DNA of 64,000 nt from Pseudoxanthomonas suwonensis J47 (GTDB lineage: Bacteria; Pseudomonadota; Gammaproteobacteria; Xanthomonadales; Xanthomonadaceae), in assembly GCF_000513955.1 (NCBI RefSeq), contig NZ_AZUZ01000015.1:31988-95987 (forward strand), written 5' to 3'. The position numbers and the translations under genes were made by a program. The notes under the pieces are model-generated. The model did no database searches, was not told the DNA's origin, and saw only the letters and a program-made list of their open reading frames with translations. Shown here in pieces: positions 10,789 through 21,644 of the stretch (positions are counted from its first letter, which is position 1; each line of letters starts with the position of its first letter).

Positions 10789-12020
10789 ACGCTGCGCGTC
10801 GCGGTGGCCGGCGGGATCGCGGCGGCGCGGCGTGCCGGGGCGAGCACGGCCAGCTGGCCCAGGCCCCACAGCAGCAGCGCGCCGAACGGCAGGTACAGCG
10901 CCGGCAGCCGCGCCATCTCGTATTTGCCCATCAGCGCCTGGTTGATGGCGAAGGCGAGCAGCATGCCGACGGCGATGCCGATGGTGGCCAGCAGGAAGTT
11001 CTCGGTCTGGAAATAGCGCAGGATCTGCCCGCGGGTGGCGCCCAGGGCGCGGCGCACGCCGATCTGCTTGGTCCGCTGCTGCACCCAGAAGCTGGCCAGG
11101 CCGATGATGCCCAGCGCGGTGATCAGCAGCAGGGCCACGCAGACGATGCCCAGCAGCCAGGCCATCGCGCGCGGCGCCTGGTAGAACTCGCGGCGCAGCT
11201 CCTCGACGGTCTTGGTGTTGTCCTCCAGCAGGATGCGGTCGGCGCCGTTGGCCAGCAGCACCTTCTTGGCCGCCTCCAGCACTTCCTGGCGGCGCTCCGG
11301 ATCGGTGCGGACCAGGTAGTTGCCGCCGAGGTTGTAGTGCGGGCGCAGCGGGAACGCCATCGCGTACTCGCGCGCCGTCGGGCCGCCCATCTGGTTCGGC
11401 CGCACCAGGTGCTCGACCACGCCGACCACGCGGGTGGGCTGGTCGCTCCAGCTGTAGAAGCCCTTGCCGATCGGGTCCTCGCCCGGGAACAGCTTGTCGG
11501 CCAGCTTGCGGGTGATGATCGCCGCGGGGATGGTGAAGTCGCCGCCCACCGCGTTGAGCACGTCGCCGGCGTCCACGTACTCGTCCGGGTTGAAGTCGCG
11601 GCCGGCCACCAGCTTCAGCCCCAGGGTCTCGATGAACTGGTCCTCGGCCATGTAGGTAGTGGCGTTGACGGTCGACTGCTGCTGGTCCTGGCTCAGGCGC
11701 ACGCTGCTGTTCCAGGACGAGTTCACGAACGGGACCTGGTTGAGCACGGTCGCGTCCTTGACGCCGGGGATGGCACGCAGCGCGGCCAGGTCGGAGCGGG
11801 TACGCGCGGTCTCTTCCTTGTCGCTGCCGATGCTGGTGATCTGCAGGCGGACCAGCTCGTTCTCGGCCAGGCCGCTGACCTCGCGGATCTGGGTGAGGCG
11901 GTCGCTGATCATGAACAGCGCGTTGCAGATGATCGCGCAGGTCAGGGCGATCTCGATGACGATCAGGGCCGCGGCGGTCTTGTGCCGCAGCAGGGTGGAG
12001 AGGATGGGTCGGATGTCCAT
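10785..12020 (-). CDS. MacB/FtsX-type ABC transporter permease (second)
   Basis: 411-residue permease. One N-terminal transmembrane helix (IVIEIALTCAIICNALFMI) is followed by a large periplasmic MacB-like core domain (residues about 45-280), then three C-terminal helices of the FtsX fold (MAWLLGIVCVALLLITALGIIGLASF; FLLATIGIAVGMLLAFAI; ALYLPFGALLLWGLGQLAVL). The conserved QIGVRRALGATRGQI segment couples to the ATPase. It is the partner of the permease at 12058. Such two-permease systems with a HlyD adaptor are often tied to peptide or drug export or envelope stress; the cargo here is unknown. Confidence 0.9.
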   Translation of the reverse strand: MDIRPILSTLLRHKTAAALIVIEIALTCAIICNALFMISDRLTQIREVSGLAENELVRLQITSIGSDKEETARTRSDLAALRAIPGVKDATVLNQVPFVNSSWNSSVRLSQDQQQSTVNATTYMAEDQFIETLGLKLVAGRDFNPDEYVDAGDVLNAVGGDFTIPAAIITRKLADKLFPGEDPIGKGFYSWSDQPTRVVGVVEHLVRPNQMGGPTAREYAMAFPLRPHYNLGGNYLVRTDPERRQEVLEAAKKVLLANGADRILLEDNTKTVEELRREFYQAPRAMAWLLGIVCVALLLITALGIIGLASFWVQQRTKQIGVRRALGATRGQILRYFQTENFLLATIGIAVGMLLAFAINQALMGKYEMARLPALYLPFGALLLWGLGQLAVLAPARRAAAIPPATATRSV

Positions 12021-12057
12021 GGAACGTCTCCGGTAGGCAGCGACGGGCAGGGGCCCG

Positions 12058-13359
12058 TTACTGGCTCTTGAGCTGGATGGCGGGAGTGACCTGCATCGCG
12101 CGCCAGGCCGGGAGCAGGCCGGCGAGGATGCTGGCGACCACGGCCAGGACGAAGGTCAGCAGCAGCATGCCCACGTCGAGGTGGGCCAGTTCGGCGTAGC
12201 TGGCCGGCTGCTGGCGGACGCCCCACAGGCCCAGCAGGGACAGGCCCAGGCCGAGGATGCCGCCGGCCAGGCCGACGGTGCCGGCTTCGACCAGGCACTG
12301 GGTGAAGATCGCCCCGCGCGAGGCGCCGAGGGCGCGGCGCACGCCGATCTCGCTGCCGCGGCGCAGGAACTTGGCCAGCAGCAGGCCGATGGTGTTGACC
12401 AGGCACACCAGCAGGAAGCCGAAGCCCAGCCACAGCTGCATCACCACGTCGTTCGGCACGACCCGCGCGTAGTCCAGCAGCTCCATCGCGTTGCGCAGGC
12501 GGACGTTGGTCGGGCGCTTGAAGCGGCCGGCCGCGCGCTGCTGGTCGGAGTAGTTGACCAGGTAGTCGCGGAACTCGCCGGCCTTGCCCGCCGATTCCAG
12601 CTCGACCCAGTACTGGATCCAGCTGCACGGCGCGTTCGGGCCGGTGGCATCGCCCTGGGTGTCGCCCCAGCAGTTCATGCTGCCGTTGCGGCCCATGTCC
12701 AGGTCGCGCGAGGTGGTGAACGGCAGGAACACGTTCTCGAGTTCGCCGTAGCGGTCGCTGTTCATGTCGTAGAAGCGCGGCGTGGGCCGCCACTCGTCGA
12801 CCACGCCGACCACGGTGAAGTCGGTCTGGTCCAGGCGCAGCTGCTTGCCGACGCTGTTGCCGCCGCCGAACACGCGCTCGTTGAGCTCCTTCGAGATCAC
12901 CGCCACGCGCGCGTGCTGCTCGTCCTGCGCCGCGCTCCAGCCGTTGCCGTACAGCAGCGGCACTTCGAACATCGGGAAGAAGTCGGCGCTGGTGTAGCGC
13001 GCGTCCGACAGGAACGGCGGCAGGCCCTCGCGCTCCGGCGTAACGGACACGCTGCCGCCGGTCATCATCGCCTGGCGCAGGCCGCGCTTCTCGCGCAGCA
13101 GGGTCTCGGAGTCGTAGCGGGTCAGCTGCTCGTCCGGTTCCTCGCCGGGGGTGTAGTCGTTCATCTCCGCCGCGTCCAGCTGCACGTAGAACAGGCGGTC
13201 GCTCTTGGTCGGAATCGGGTCGCCGGACAGCACGTGGAACACGGTCAGCGTGGTCATGCACGCACCGATGCCCAGGGCGATGGCCAGCACCATCAGCGCG
13301 GTCAGGGCCTTGTCGCGGCGGAAGCTGCGCAGTGCCAGGTTGAAGTAGTAGCCGAGCAT
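12058..13359 (-). CDS. MacB/FtsX-type ABC transporter permease (first)
   Basis: 433-residue permease with the same layout as its neighbour: N-terminal helix (ALMVLAIALGIGACMTTLTVF), periplasmic core (about residues 45-300), then three helices (LWLGFGFLLVCLVNTIGLLL; VGLAGGILGLGLSLLGLW; LLLTFVLAVVASILAGLL). The coupling segment is EIGVRRALGASRGAI and the tail PAWRAMQVTPAIQLKSQ is typical of MacB-like permeases. The start MLGYYFNLALRSFRRDKALT is characteristic of this subfamily. It follows the ATPase gene by 10 bases, indicating one operon. Confidence 0.92.
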   Translation of the reverse strand: MLGYYFNLALRSFRRDKALTALMVLAIALGIGACMTTLTVFHVLSGDPIPTKSDRLFYVQLDAAEMNDYTPGEEPDEQLTRYDSETLLREKRGLRQAMMTGGSVSVTPEREGLPPFLSDARYTSADFFPMFEVPLLYGNGWSAAQDEQHARVAVISKELNERVFGGGNSVGKQLRLDQTDFTVVGVVDEWRPTPRFYDMNSDRYGELENVFLPFTTSRDLDMGRNGSMNCWGDTQGDATGPNAPCSWIQYWVELESAGKAGEFRDYLVNYSDQQRAAGRFKRPTNVRLRNAMELLDYARVVPNDVVMQLWLGFGFLLVCLVNTIGLLLAKFLRRGSEIGVRRALGASRGAIFTQCLVEAGTVGLAGGILGLGLSLLGLWGVRQQPASYAELAHLDVGMLLLTFVLAVVASILAGLLPAWRAMQVTPAIQLKSQ

Positions 13360-13369
13360 GGTGGGCTCC

Positions 13370-14086
<717 letters not shown>

Positions 14087-14104
14087 TGGAGGATCCTCGT
14101 AGAT

Positions 14105-14200
14105 GGTGATTCGGGATTGGTGATTGGTGATTCGATTGGTGGTCGGGGTGATCCGGGGGCAGTTGCTTCTGCTCTTGTGAATCACGAATCCCGAATCACC
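14105..14200. repeat. inverted GATTCGGGATT repeat inside the exporter operon
   Basis: AT-richer intergenic tract between the adaptor and ATPase genes. GGTGATTCGGGATTGGTGATT at 14105-14125 is matched in inverted orientation at 14180-14200 with one mismatch, and extra copies of the GATTGGTGATT unit surround both arms. The style matches the short GATTCGGGATTSGTGATT-type sequences dispersed between xanthomonad genes. The adaptor stop codon lies at the edge of the repeat. Confidence 0.7.
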
Positions 14201-14212
14201 AATCACGAGCAA

Positions 14213-15487
14213 TCAATTGATTGCGACCCTCTCGGCATCGCCGAACTGGTCGGAACCGGAGACCACGATGCGGTCGCCTTCCCTGGCGCCGGAGACGATT
14301 TCCACGTAACCCAGGCTGCTGGCGCCGGTCTGCACCGGGCGGCGTTCGGCGCTGCGGCCGTCGACCACCCAGGCGTAGCGGCCGCCGCCCTGCTCGACGA
14401 ACGGGCCGCGCTCGACCATCAGCACGTTCTTGCGGGTATCCAGCACGATGCGCACGGACAGGCGCTGGTTCTGGCGCAGGCCCGGCGGCTGCTGGCCGTC
14501 GTCGAAGCGCAGGCGCGCAGTGACCTCGCCGTTGACCACTTCCGGCGATACCGCCGAGACCTGGGCCGGCCACGGCTTGCCCTGGCTGGTGACCTGGGCC
14601 GGCACGCCGATGGCCAGGTCGCGGGCGAAGCTTTCCGGCACGCGGATCTCGACCTCGAACTCGCTCAGGTCGACCACGCTGAGGATCGGCGCGTTGATCG
14701 CCACGTTGGTCCCCTGCGAGATCTGCACCTGGCCGACCTGGCCGTCGAACGGCGCGCGCAGGGTCAGCAGGTCGACCTGGCGGCGCAGTTCGTCGACCAC
14801 CGCCTTCTGGCGGTCGGCCAGCAGGCGCTTGTTGCGCGCGTCAAGCGCGGCGCCCTGGTCCTGCAGGCCGGCGTCGCTGCGCGCGGTCTGCAGGCCGATC
14901 TGGGCCTTCTTCAGTTCGTCCTGGGCGCGGGCCAGTTCGTTGTTGGAAACCGCGCCGCCGGCATGGGCGCGCTGGTAGCGCTCCAGGTCGCGCTGTGCGG
15001 CGGTGTGGTCGATGTCGGCCTGGTCCAGCGCCTTCTGCGCGTTGAGCCGGGCGATGCGCGCATCGAGCTGGGCGCGGCTGGCCTCGGCCTCCATGCTGGC
15101 CAGGGTCGATTCCTCCTGCACCAGCCTGCTGCGCAGCTCCGGGCTGTCGATCACCGCCAGGGCCTGGCCCTTCTTCACCACGTCGCCGGCCACCACCTGC
15201 AGGGTGACGGTGCCGCCGGCGATGGCGTACAGCGTGGGGCTGTTGGCGGTGATGACGCGGCCGTCGGCGGAAAGGTCCCGGACCAGGTCGCCGCGCTTCA
15301 CCTCGGCGATGCGGATGCGCGCGGAGTCGTAGGAGCGCGAGCCGGCGCCCCAGCTGGACACCACCCAGCCGGCGACCACGAGGAAGGCGGCGGCGCCGAC
15401 CGCCGGCCAGAGCCAGCGGCGCCACGCCGGGCGGGCGTGGGCGGAAGAGGAGAGGGGGCGGTCCTGGGCGGAGGTGTCTGGGATCAT
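14213..15487 (-). CDS. HlyD/MacA-type periplasmic adaptor (membrane fusion protein)
   Basis: 424-residue adaptor linking the inner-membrane exporter to an outer-membrane channel. It has one N-terminal anchor (LWPAVGAAAFLVVAGWVVSS, residues about 24-43), a lipoyl half-motif (GGTVTLQVVAGDVVKKGQAL), a long alpha-helical hairpin with coiled-coil character (about residues 115-235), the second lipoyl half (LRAPFDGQVGQVQ) and beta-barrel domains. The start MIPDTSAQDRP lies 39 bases downstream of the proposed sigma-54 -12 element. It is the first gene of the seven-gene operon. No TolC-type gene is in the window. Confidence 0.92.
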   Translation of the reverse strand: MIPDTSAQDRPLSSSAHARPAWRRWLWPAVGAAAFLVVAGWVVSSWGAGSRSYDSARIRIAEVKRGDLVRDLSADGRVITANSPTLYAIAGGTVTLQVVAGDVVKKGQALAVIDSPELRSRLVQEESTLASMEAEASRAQLDARIARLNAQKALDQADIDHTAAQRDLERYQRAHAGGAVSNNELARAQDELKKAQIGLQTARSDAGLQDQGAALDARNKRLLADRQKAVVDELRRQVDLLTLRAPFDGQVGQVQISQGTNVAINAPILSVVDLSEFEVEIRVPESFARDLAIGVPAQVTSQGKPWPAQVSAVSPEVVNGEVTARLRFDDGQQPPGLRQNQRLSVRIVLDTRKNVLMVERGPFVEQGGGRYAWVVDGRSAERRPVQTGASSLGYVEIVSGAREGDRIVVSGSDQFGDAERVAIN

Positions 15488-15525
15488 CGGGTGGTGGTTG
15501 GCCGGTGGTGTACGGGCAAAGGCAA

Positions 15526-15541
15526 AGCACGCACCGTGCCA
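15526..15541 (-). promoter_or_regulatory. sigma-54 (-24/-12) promoter of the exporter operon
   Basis: Read on the minus strand the sequence is TGGCACGGTGCGTGCT. Against the consensus TGGCAC-N5-TTGCW it differs at a single position (G for the first T), with the invariant GG and GC doublets at exact spacing. The expected start of transcription is near 15515, about 28 bases before the adaptor gene. The operon it would drive contains its own sigma-54 activator. Confidence 0.8.
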
Positions 15542-15565
15542 ACTGCAAGTGATTGATCTGGAAGG

Positions 15566-15648
15566 GTGTCCGCCTCGGACGTGAGTGTCCGCGGTGTCCG
15601 CCGGACGGCGCGCGGACAGTCCCCGGCAGGGGGCGGACAGGGCGGACG
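15566..15648. promoter_or_regulatory. cluster of GTCCG/CGGAC half-sites (candidate enhancer)
   Basis: Three GTCCG and five CGGAC pentamers fall within about 80 bases, at 15568, 15587, 15596 and at 15576, 15602, 15613, 15634, 15643. The best wide dyad is TGTCCGC-N10-GCGGACA at 15595-15618; compact dyads also occur (GTCCG-N3-CGGAC at 15568-15580 and GTCCG-N-CGGAC at 15596-15606). The cluster lies about 50 to 130 bases upstream of the predicted sigma-54 start site, the normal position for NtrC-family enhancers. The rest of the stretch 15488-15855 holds the sigma-54 promoter on one side and the glmS promoter on the other; no gene was seen. Confidence 0.65.
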
Positions 15649-15821
15649 CATGGTGGCCGGGCCCCATCGGGGAGGGATGAGGCGCCGGGCGTCGTGCAAG
15701 GCTTGCCGCGCGCGCAAGCCTGGGCACGCCACCGGCACGTTCCTATCCAAGGCGTGAACGGCGGCACGCCAAAGGCCCGGCGGGGCGCCCGGGACGCCCC
15801 GGAGTGGCGACGCCCTGCGGG

Positions 15822-15827
15822 TAGAAT
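15822..15827 (+). promoter_or_regulatory. -10 element of the glmS promoter
   Basis: TAGAAT in GGGTAGAATCCTC, 29 bases before the glmS ATG, with a GTAGGAAG ribosome site in between. No good -35 was recognised. Confidence 0.5.
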
Positions 15828-15855
15828 CCTCGGCCTGTTCCGGTAGGAAGACCCT

Positions 15856-17688
<1,833 letters not shown>

Positions 17689-17745
17689 GCCCGGCGGCAG
17701 GCGCACGGGCCTGCTGCCCGTTGCGCGCTGCATGCGACGCCGCCT

Positions 17746-19710
17746 TTACGGCGCTGTCCTGTCCCGCAGCAGGGTGCCCAGGTACTCGAAGTACAGGTCG
17801 ATGTAGCTGATCCCGTTCTCGTGGTCGACCAGGTACGGGTTCATCAGGGTGTGGCGCAGGATCACCAGGCGGTCGGTGGCCTCGTCCATCGTTGCCGGGT
17901 CGATGCCCAGCGCGTCGAGGATGCGCCGCAGTTCGGCTTCGCCGACCAGCGTGCGCTGCAGGGTGGTGGTCGAGGCGAAGAACTGCTTGACCTGCAGCGG
18001 CCGGTGGGGGTCGCAGCGCAGTTCGTCGTAGAGCCGGCGGACGAAGGCATTGGCGCGGGCCAGGTCGCGGTTGCCGTGCGGGTTCAGCGCCAGGCAGACC
18101 AGGTTGCTGTCGGGCGGGAACGGCACGGTCGCGGCCACCACGCCGCGCATTTCGTCCGCGAAGCGCTGCGCGCGTTCCTGGAACGCCTCGGCGGCCAGCA
18201 CCGTCTGCCGCGGCATCAGGCCGAAGTTGGCGTGGTCCAGCGGCAGCACGTGGTGGGTGACGTATACCGCCGCGGCCGCCGCGCCGGCCTTGGAGCCTTC
18301 GGGGATGAACTGGCCCAGCTGGCGGTAGCGGGCCATGTAGTCGTCGCGGTCGCCTTCCTTGAACACGTAGTCGGCCTGTTCGGACACCAGCGCGGTGGCA
18401 CGGTGGTCGCGGCAGACGAAGGCGCCGGTGCCATAGGGCAGGTAGCCGAGCTTGTGCGGGTCCACCGTCACCGAATCGGTCCGCGCCAGTGCGGCGAACG
18501 CGGCGTGCACTTCCGGCTGCGGGAAGTCCCGGTACTCGCCGCGGATCTCCTCCAGCGCGCGCAGGCTGCCGTCCGGGTTGCGGAACAGGGTGGCCAGGTA
18601 ACCGCCCCAGGCCGCGTCGACGTGGATGCCGAAGCCCAGTCCTCGCGCAGTCATGTCACGGCGCGCCTGCACGATCGCATCGACCGGATCGATGGTGCCG
18701 TACTCGGTGCTGCCCAGCACCGCCACCACCATCAGCACCGGCTGGCGTTCGCGCTCGCATTGCTCCAGCGCCTCGCGCAGGGCCGCCGCGTCCATGCGCA
18801 TGCCGCAGGTCGCCACCAGGCGCAGCTGCGCCCGCCCCAGGCCGAGCATCTTCAGGCCCTTGCTCCACGAGTAGTGCGCGGTCACCGGCACCAGCACCTG
18901 CGGCACCTTCAGGTCGGGGTGGCGCGAGAAGAACTCGAACATCCCCAGCGTTTCCAGGCGTTGCTCCTGGAACCGCGCGCGCCAGCGGCGGCGTTCGCCT
19001 TCGCCCAGCGTGGCCAGCCAGTCCTGCCAGCGCACCAGCAGGGCGATCGCCTCGTCCGGCGCCAGGTTGAACGCCTGCCAGTCGTCCTCGGGCACGCCGA
19101 TGTCGGGCACGCCCGCTGCGCGCAGGACCACCGGGAAGGCCTTCAGCGCCAGCGCCATCCGCAGTGCCTGGTAGTTGGCCAGGGTGCCGCCGGAGGTGAG
19201 GTGGCCGAAGGCGCAGTCCGGGCGCGAAGGATCGCTGGGATAGCCGAACATGCGCGCCAGCTGCAGGCCGGCGAGCACTTCCAGCTGCACGGTGATCGGC
19301 GCGGCATCCTCGCTGACGTTGTTCGGGTTGTAGGGCAGGGCGAGGATCTGCGCGGCCAGGCCGGGCAGCAGCAGGTCCGAGGCCATGTGGCCGAGGTAGC
19401 GCGGGCTGTGGAACGGCACCGACTGCTTGAGCGCGGCGGAGAGCTGGTGCAGCTCGCGGCGCATCCGCGCCTCCAGCGCCAGGTATTCCGGGTGCTGCGC
19501 GGCGGAGGTGGGGATCGCCGGCGGATCCTCGGGATGGAAGTTGCGGCGCCAGTGCACGTGGTCGCGCAGGAACTCCACCACCAGCTTCTCCAGCAGGGTG
19601 TCGTTCTCGCCGTAGGGACCGAGGAAGCAGGCGTCGAGCATGCGCTGGCCTGGTTCCGGGGCATGCGCCGGGGCAGGGAAGGGATACGGGGAGGGCAGGG
19701 TATTCGGCAT
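17746..19710 (-). CDS. PLP-dependent group II decarboxylase, tyrosine-decarboxylase-like
   Basis: 654-residue enzyme of the glutamate/aromatic amino acid decarboxylase family. Visible landmarks: SPRYLGHMASDLLLPGLAAQ, NPNNVSEDAAPITVQLE, LTSGGTLANYQALR, HYSWSKGLKMLGLG, IHVDAAWGGYLATLF, and the PLP lysine in SVTVDPHKLGYLPYGTGAF. The order and C-terminal pattern (HTLMNPYLVDHENG) resemble bacterial tyrosine decarboxylases (about 620 residues) more than GadB, but the amine produced is inferred only. It converges on glmS with a 57-base gap and has no transporter partner beside it, unlike acid-resistance decarboxylase cassettes. Cytosolic. Confidence 0.8.
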   Translation of the reverse strand: MPNTLPSPYPFPAPAHAPEPGQRMLDACFLGPYGENDTLLEKLVVEFLRDHVHWRRNFHPEDPPAIPTSAAQHPEYLALEARMRRELHQLSAALKQSVPFHSPRYLGHMASDLLLPGLAAQILALPYNPNNVSEDAAPITVQLEVLAGLQLARMFGYPSDPSRPDCAFGHLTSGGTLANYQALRMALALKAFPVVLRAAGVPDIGVPEDDWQAFNLAPDEAIALLVRWQDWLATLGEGERRRWRARFQEQRLETLGMFEFFSRHPDLKVPQVLVPVTAHYSWSKGLKMLGLGRAQLRLVATCGMRMDAAALREALEQCERERQPVLMVVAVLGSTEYGTIDPVDAIVQARRDMTARGLGFGIHVDAAWGGYLATLFRNPDGSLRALEEIRGEYRDFPQPEVHAAFAALARTDSVTVDPHKLGYLPYGTGAFVCRDHRATALVSEQADYVFKEGDRDDYMARYRQLGQFIPEGSKAGAAAAAVYVTHHVLPLDHANFGLMPRQTVLAAEAFQERAQRFADEMRGVVAATVPFPPDSNLVCLALNPHGNRDLARANAFVRRLYDELRCDPHRPLQVKQFFASTTTLQRTLVGEAELRRILDALGIDPATMDEATDRLVILRHTLMNPYLVDHENGISYIDLYFEYLGTLLRDRTAP

Positions 19711-19806
19711 GCGGCAAGCCTATGGAGGCCGCGCCGCGTGCCCCTGATCTGGATCAATCCGGGTGCAGATCGGCCGCGCGGCAGTCGTGAGCGCGTCGCC
19801 GCGCCC

Positions 19807-21540
19807 TCAGCCGTCCGCGGTTTCGTCGCTGGCCTTGGCCAGTTCCTCGGCGCGGCGCTGGTCCAGGTGGCGCCGCAGCCGGGCCAGGTCGTCCGGATTC
19901 CAGTCGTCGATGCCGGTCGCTTCCACCCAGGCGGCGATGTAGTGCGAGGGCGCATAGACGTGGCCGAAGCCCATCGGCGCGCTCATCGACAGCGAGGTGT
20001 CCAGTCCCATCTGCAGCGCCGTCACCACCGGATACCAGCGCATCGAAGGCGAGACGTCCGGCGGTCGCGGTTCGTGCAGCAGCTCGGGCTCGCGGAAGAA
20101 GCCGTGGCGGTCGAAGAAGGTCACCGCGTCGCTGCCGTACTGCAGGTAGACCACGCGCATCGGGCCCCAGGGCGTGCCCGGCGGGGTGGCGCTGCCGTGC
20201 TGGTTCATGAAGCGCACGAAGCCGTCGTCGCCGAAGCGCGGCAGCCACACCGGCGTGCCCGGCTTGCGCGCGCGGGTGACCGCGGCCCAGCGGCTGGCGG
20301 CGAAGGGCGGGCCGCTCCACACCGCGCCGTCGAACGGATCCTCCAGCAGTTCGAACAGTTCGAACGATCGTTCCGAGTTGAACGCGCCCAGGCTCAGGCC
20401 GTGCAGGAACAGGTTCGGGCGTTGCCCGCGCGGCAGCGTGCGCCAGTGTGCATAGACCTCGCGGAACAGGGCGCGCGCGGTCTCGCCGCCGGTCTCCGGG
20501 TCCAGCAGCAGGGTCAGCGGGCTGGACAGGTAGGAGTACTGCACGGCGATGCTGGCCACGTCGCCGCGGTAGAGGTACTCGAGGCCGTCGATGCCGGCCG
20601 GGTCGACCCAGCCGGTGCCGGTCGGCGTGATCACGACCAGCGCCTTGCGCTCGAAGCCGCCAATGCGCTGCAGCTCTTCCACCGCCAGCCGCGCGCGCTG
20701 CGCGGGCGTGTCGCCGGTCGGCAGGCCTGCGTAGATGCGCAGCGGCGCCTTCGCGCCGGGGCCGGCGAAGGCGGCGATATCGGCGACATCCGGGCGTTCG
20801 GCGACGTAGCGCCGGCCCATCCGTCCCAGTTCATTCCAGGCCACCAGCGACTGCGCGCTGCCGGGGCTGTCCCAGGCGGTGGGGGGCGGCTCGTCTGGCG
20901 GGATCAGTGCGTCGGCCTGGCGGTAGGAGGCGTCGAGCATGTCCAGCACCGAACGCAGGACCACGCCGTCGACCAGGCCCGCCAGCAGCAGCACGCCGGC
21001 GACGAAGCCGACCACATTCGCGATGCGCCGCGGGATGCGTCGCGCGACCAGGCGCATCAACGCGTGCACCAGCATCAGCGCCGCGCGTCCAAGCAGCACT
21101 GCCAGCGCCGCGACCAGCAGCGCGCCGGCGGCCACGCCCAGGCCGCGCAGCGGCCCGGCCGGTTCCAGCTGCATCAGCGCGCGGACGATGTTCTCCCAGT
21201 GCTGGCTGCGCCACAGGGCCATCACCGCGGCCGCGGCGCAGGCAGCCAGCACCATGCGGCGGCCGCGGCCAGCGGTGGGCAACGGCAGTTCCAGGTATTC
21301 CCACAGCCAGCGCAGCGCCACGCCCAGGCCGTAGCCGGCGGCCAGGCACAGCCCGGACAGTGCGGCCTGGGCGGGGATCCCGCGCGGGATCAGGCTGGGA
21401 GTGAGCGAGGCGGCGAAGAACAAGGTGCCCACGACCAGGCCGGTGCTGCCGATCCGCGCACCGAGGCGGGCGCGGACATGGCCGCCAGCGGCGGCCAGGT
21501 GCGGCCGGAGCGTGCGGCGTGCGGTGCGGGTGGTCCCCAT
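19807..21540 (-). CDS. membrane alpha/beta-hydrolase (Abhydrolase_9 type)
   Basis: 577-residue protein. The N-terminal half has about five hydrophobic segments (GSTGLVVGTLFFAASLTPSL; the AALSGLCLAAGYGLGVAL stretch; MVLAACAAAAVMAL; GVAAGALLVAALAVLLG; ANVVGFVAGVLLLAGLVDGV). The C-terminal half is a hydrolase domain with nucleophile motif HGLSLGAFNS (G-x-S-x-G), the conserved segment TGTGWVDPAG and late motif YAPSHYIAAW. This architecture matches the Abhydrolase_9 family; its natural substrate is not established. It lies 96 bases after the decarboxylase in the same direction and is divergent from the cysteine desulfhydrase gene. Confidence 0.8.
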   Translation of the reverse strand: MGTTRTARRTLRPHLAAAGGHVRARLGARIGSTGLVVGTLFFAASLTPSLIPRGIPAQAALSGLCLAAGYGLGVALRWLWEYLELPLPTAGRGRRMVLAACAAAAVMALWRSQHWENIVRALMQLEPAGPLRGLGVAAGALLVAALAVLLGRAALMLVHALMRLVARRIPRRIANVVGFVAGVLLLAGLVDGVVLRSVLDMLDASYRQADALIPPDEPPPTAWDSPGSAQSLVAWNELGRMGRRYVAERPDVADIAAFAGPGAKAPLRIYAGLPTGDTPAQRARLAVEELQRIGGFERKALVVITPTGTGWVDPAGIDGLEYLYRGDVASIAVQYSYLSSPLTLLLDPETGGETARALFREVYAHWRTLPRGQRPNLFLHGLSLGAFNSERSFELFELLEDPFDGAVWSGPPFAASRWAAVTRARKPGTPVWLPRFGDDGFVRFMNQHGSATPPGTPWGPMRVVYLQYGSDAVTFFDRHGFFREPELLHEPRPPDVSPSMRWYPVVTALQMGLDTSLSMSAPMGFGHVYAPSHYIAAWVEATGIDDWNPDDLARLRRHLDQRRAEELAKASDETADG

Positions 21541-21611
21541 CCTCGCGGCTCCCGGGTCCGCGCGGCGGACCCTGCGCCGGACTATAGCGCCGCCGCCCGC
21601 ACCGGGCCCGG

Positions 21612-21617
21612 TAGAAT
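21612..21617 (+). promoter_or_regulatory. -10 element before the cysteine desulfhydrase gene
   Basis: TAGAAT in CCGGTAGAATCC, 28 bases before the ATG at 21645; same box as upstream of glmU and glmS. Confidence 0.5.
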
Positions 21618-21644
21618 CCACGCATACCGTCCACCGCCAATCCA

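Noticed and set aside
14087..14212. N-terminal extension of the ABC ATPase to 14212
   Set aside because: The added residues are encoded by the GATTCGGGATT repeat; the ATG at 14086 gives the conserved family start.
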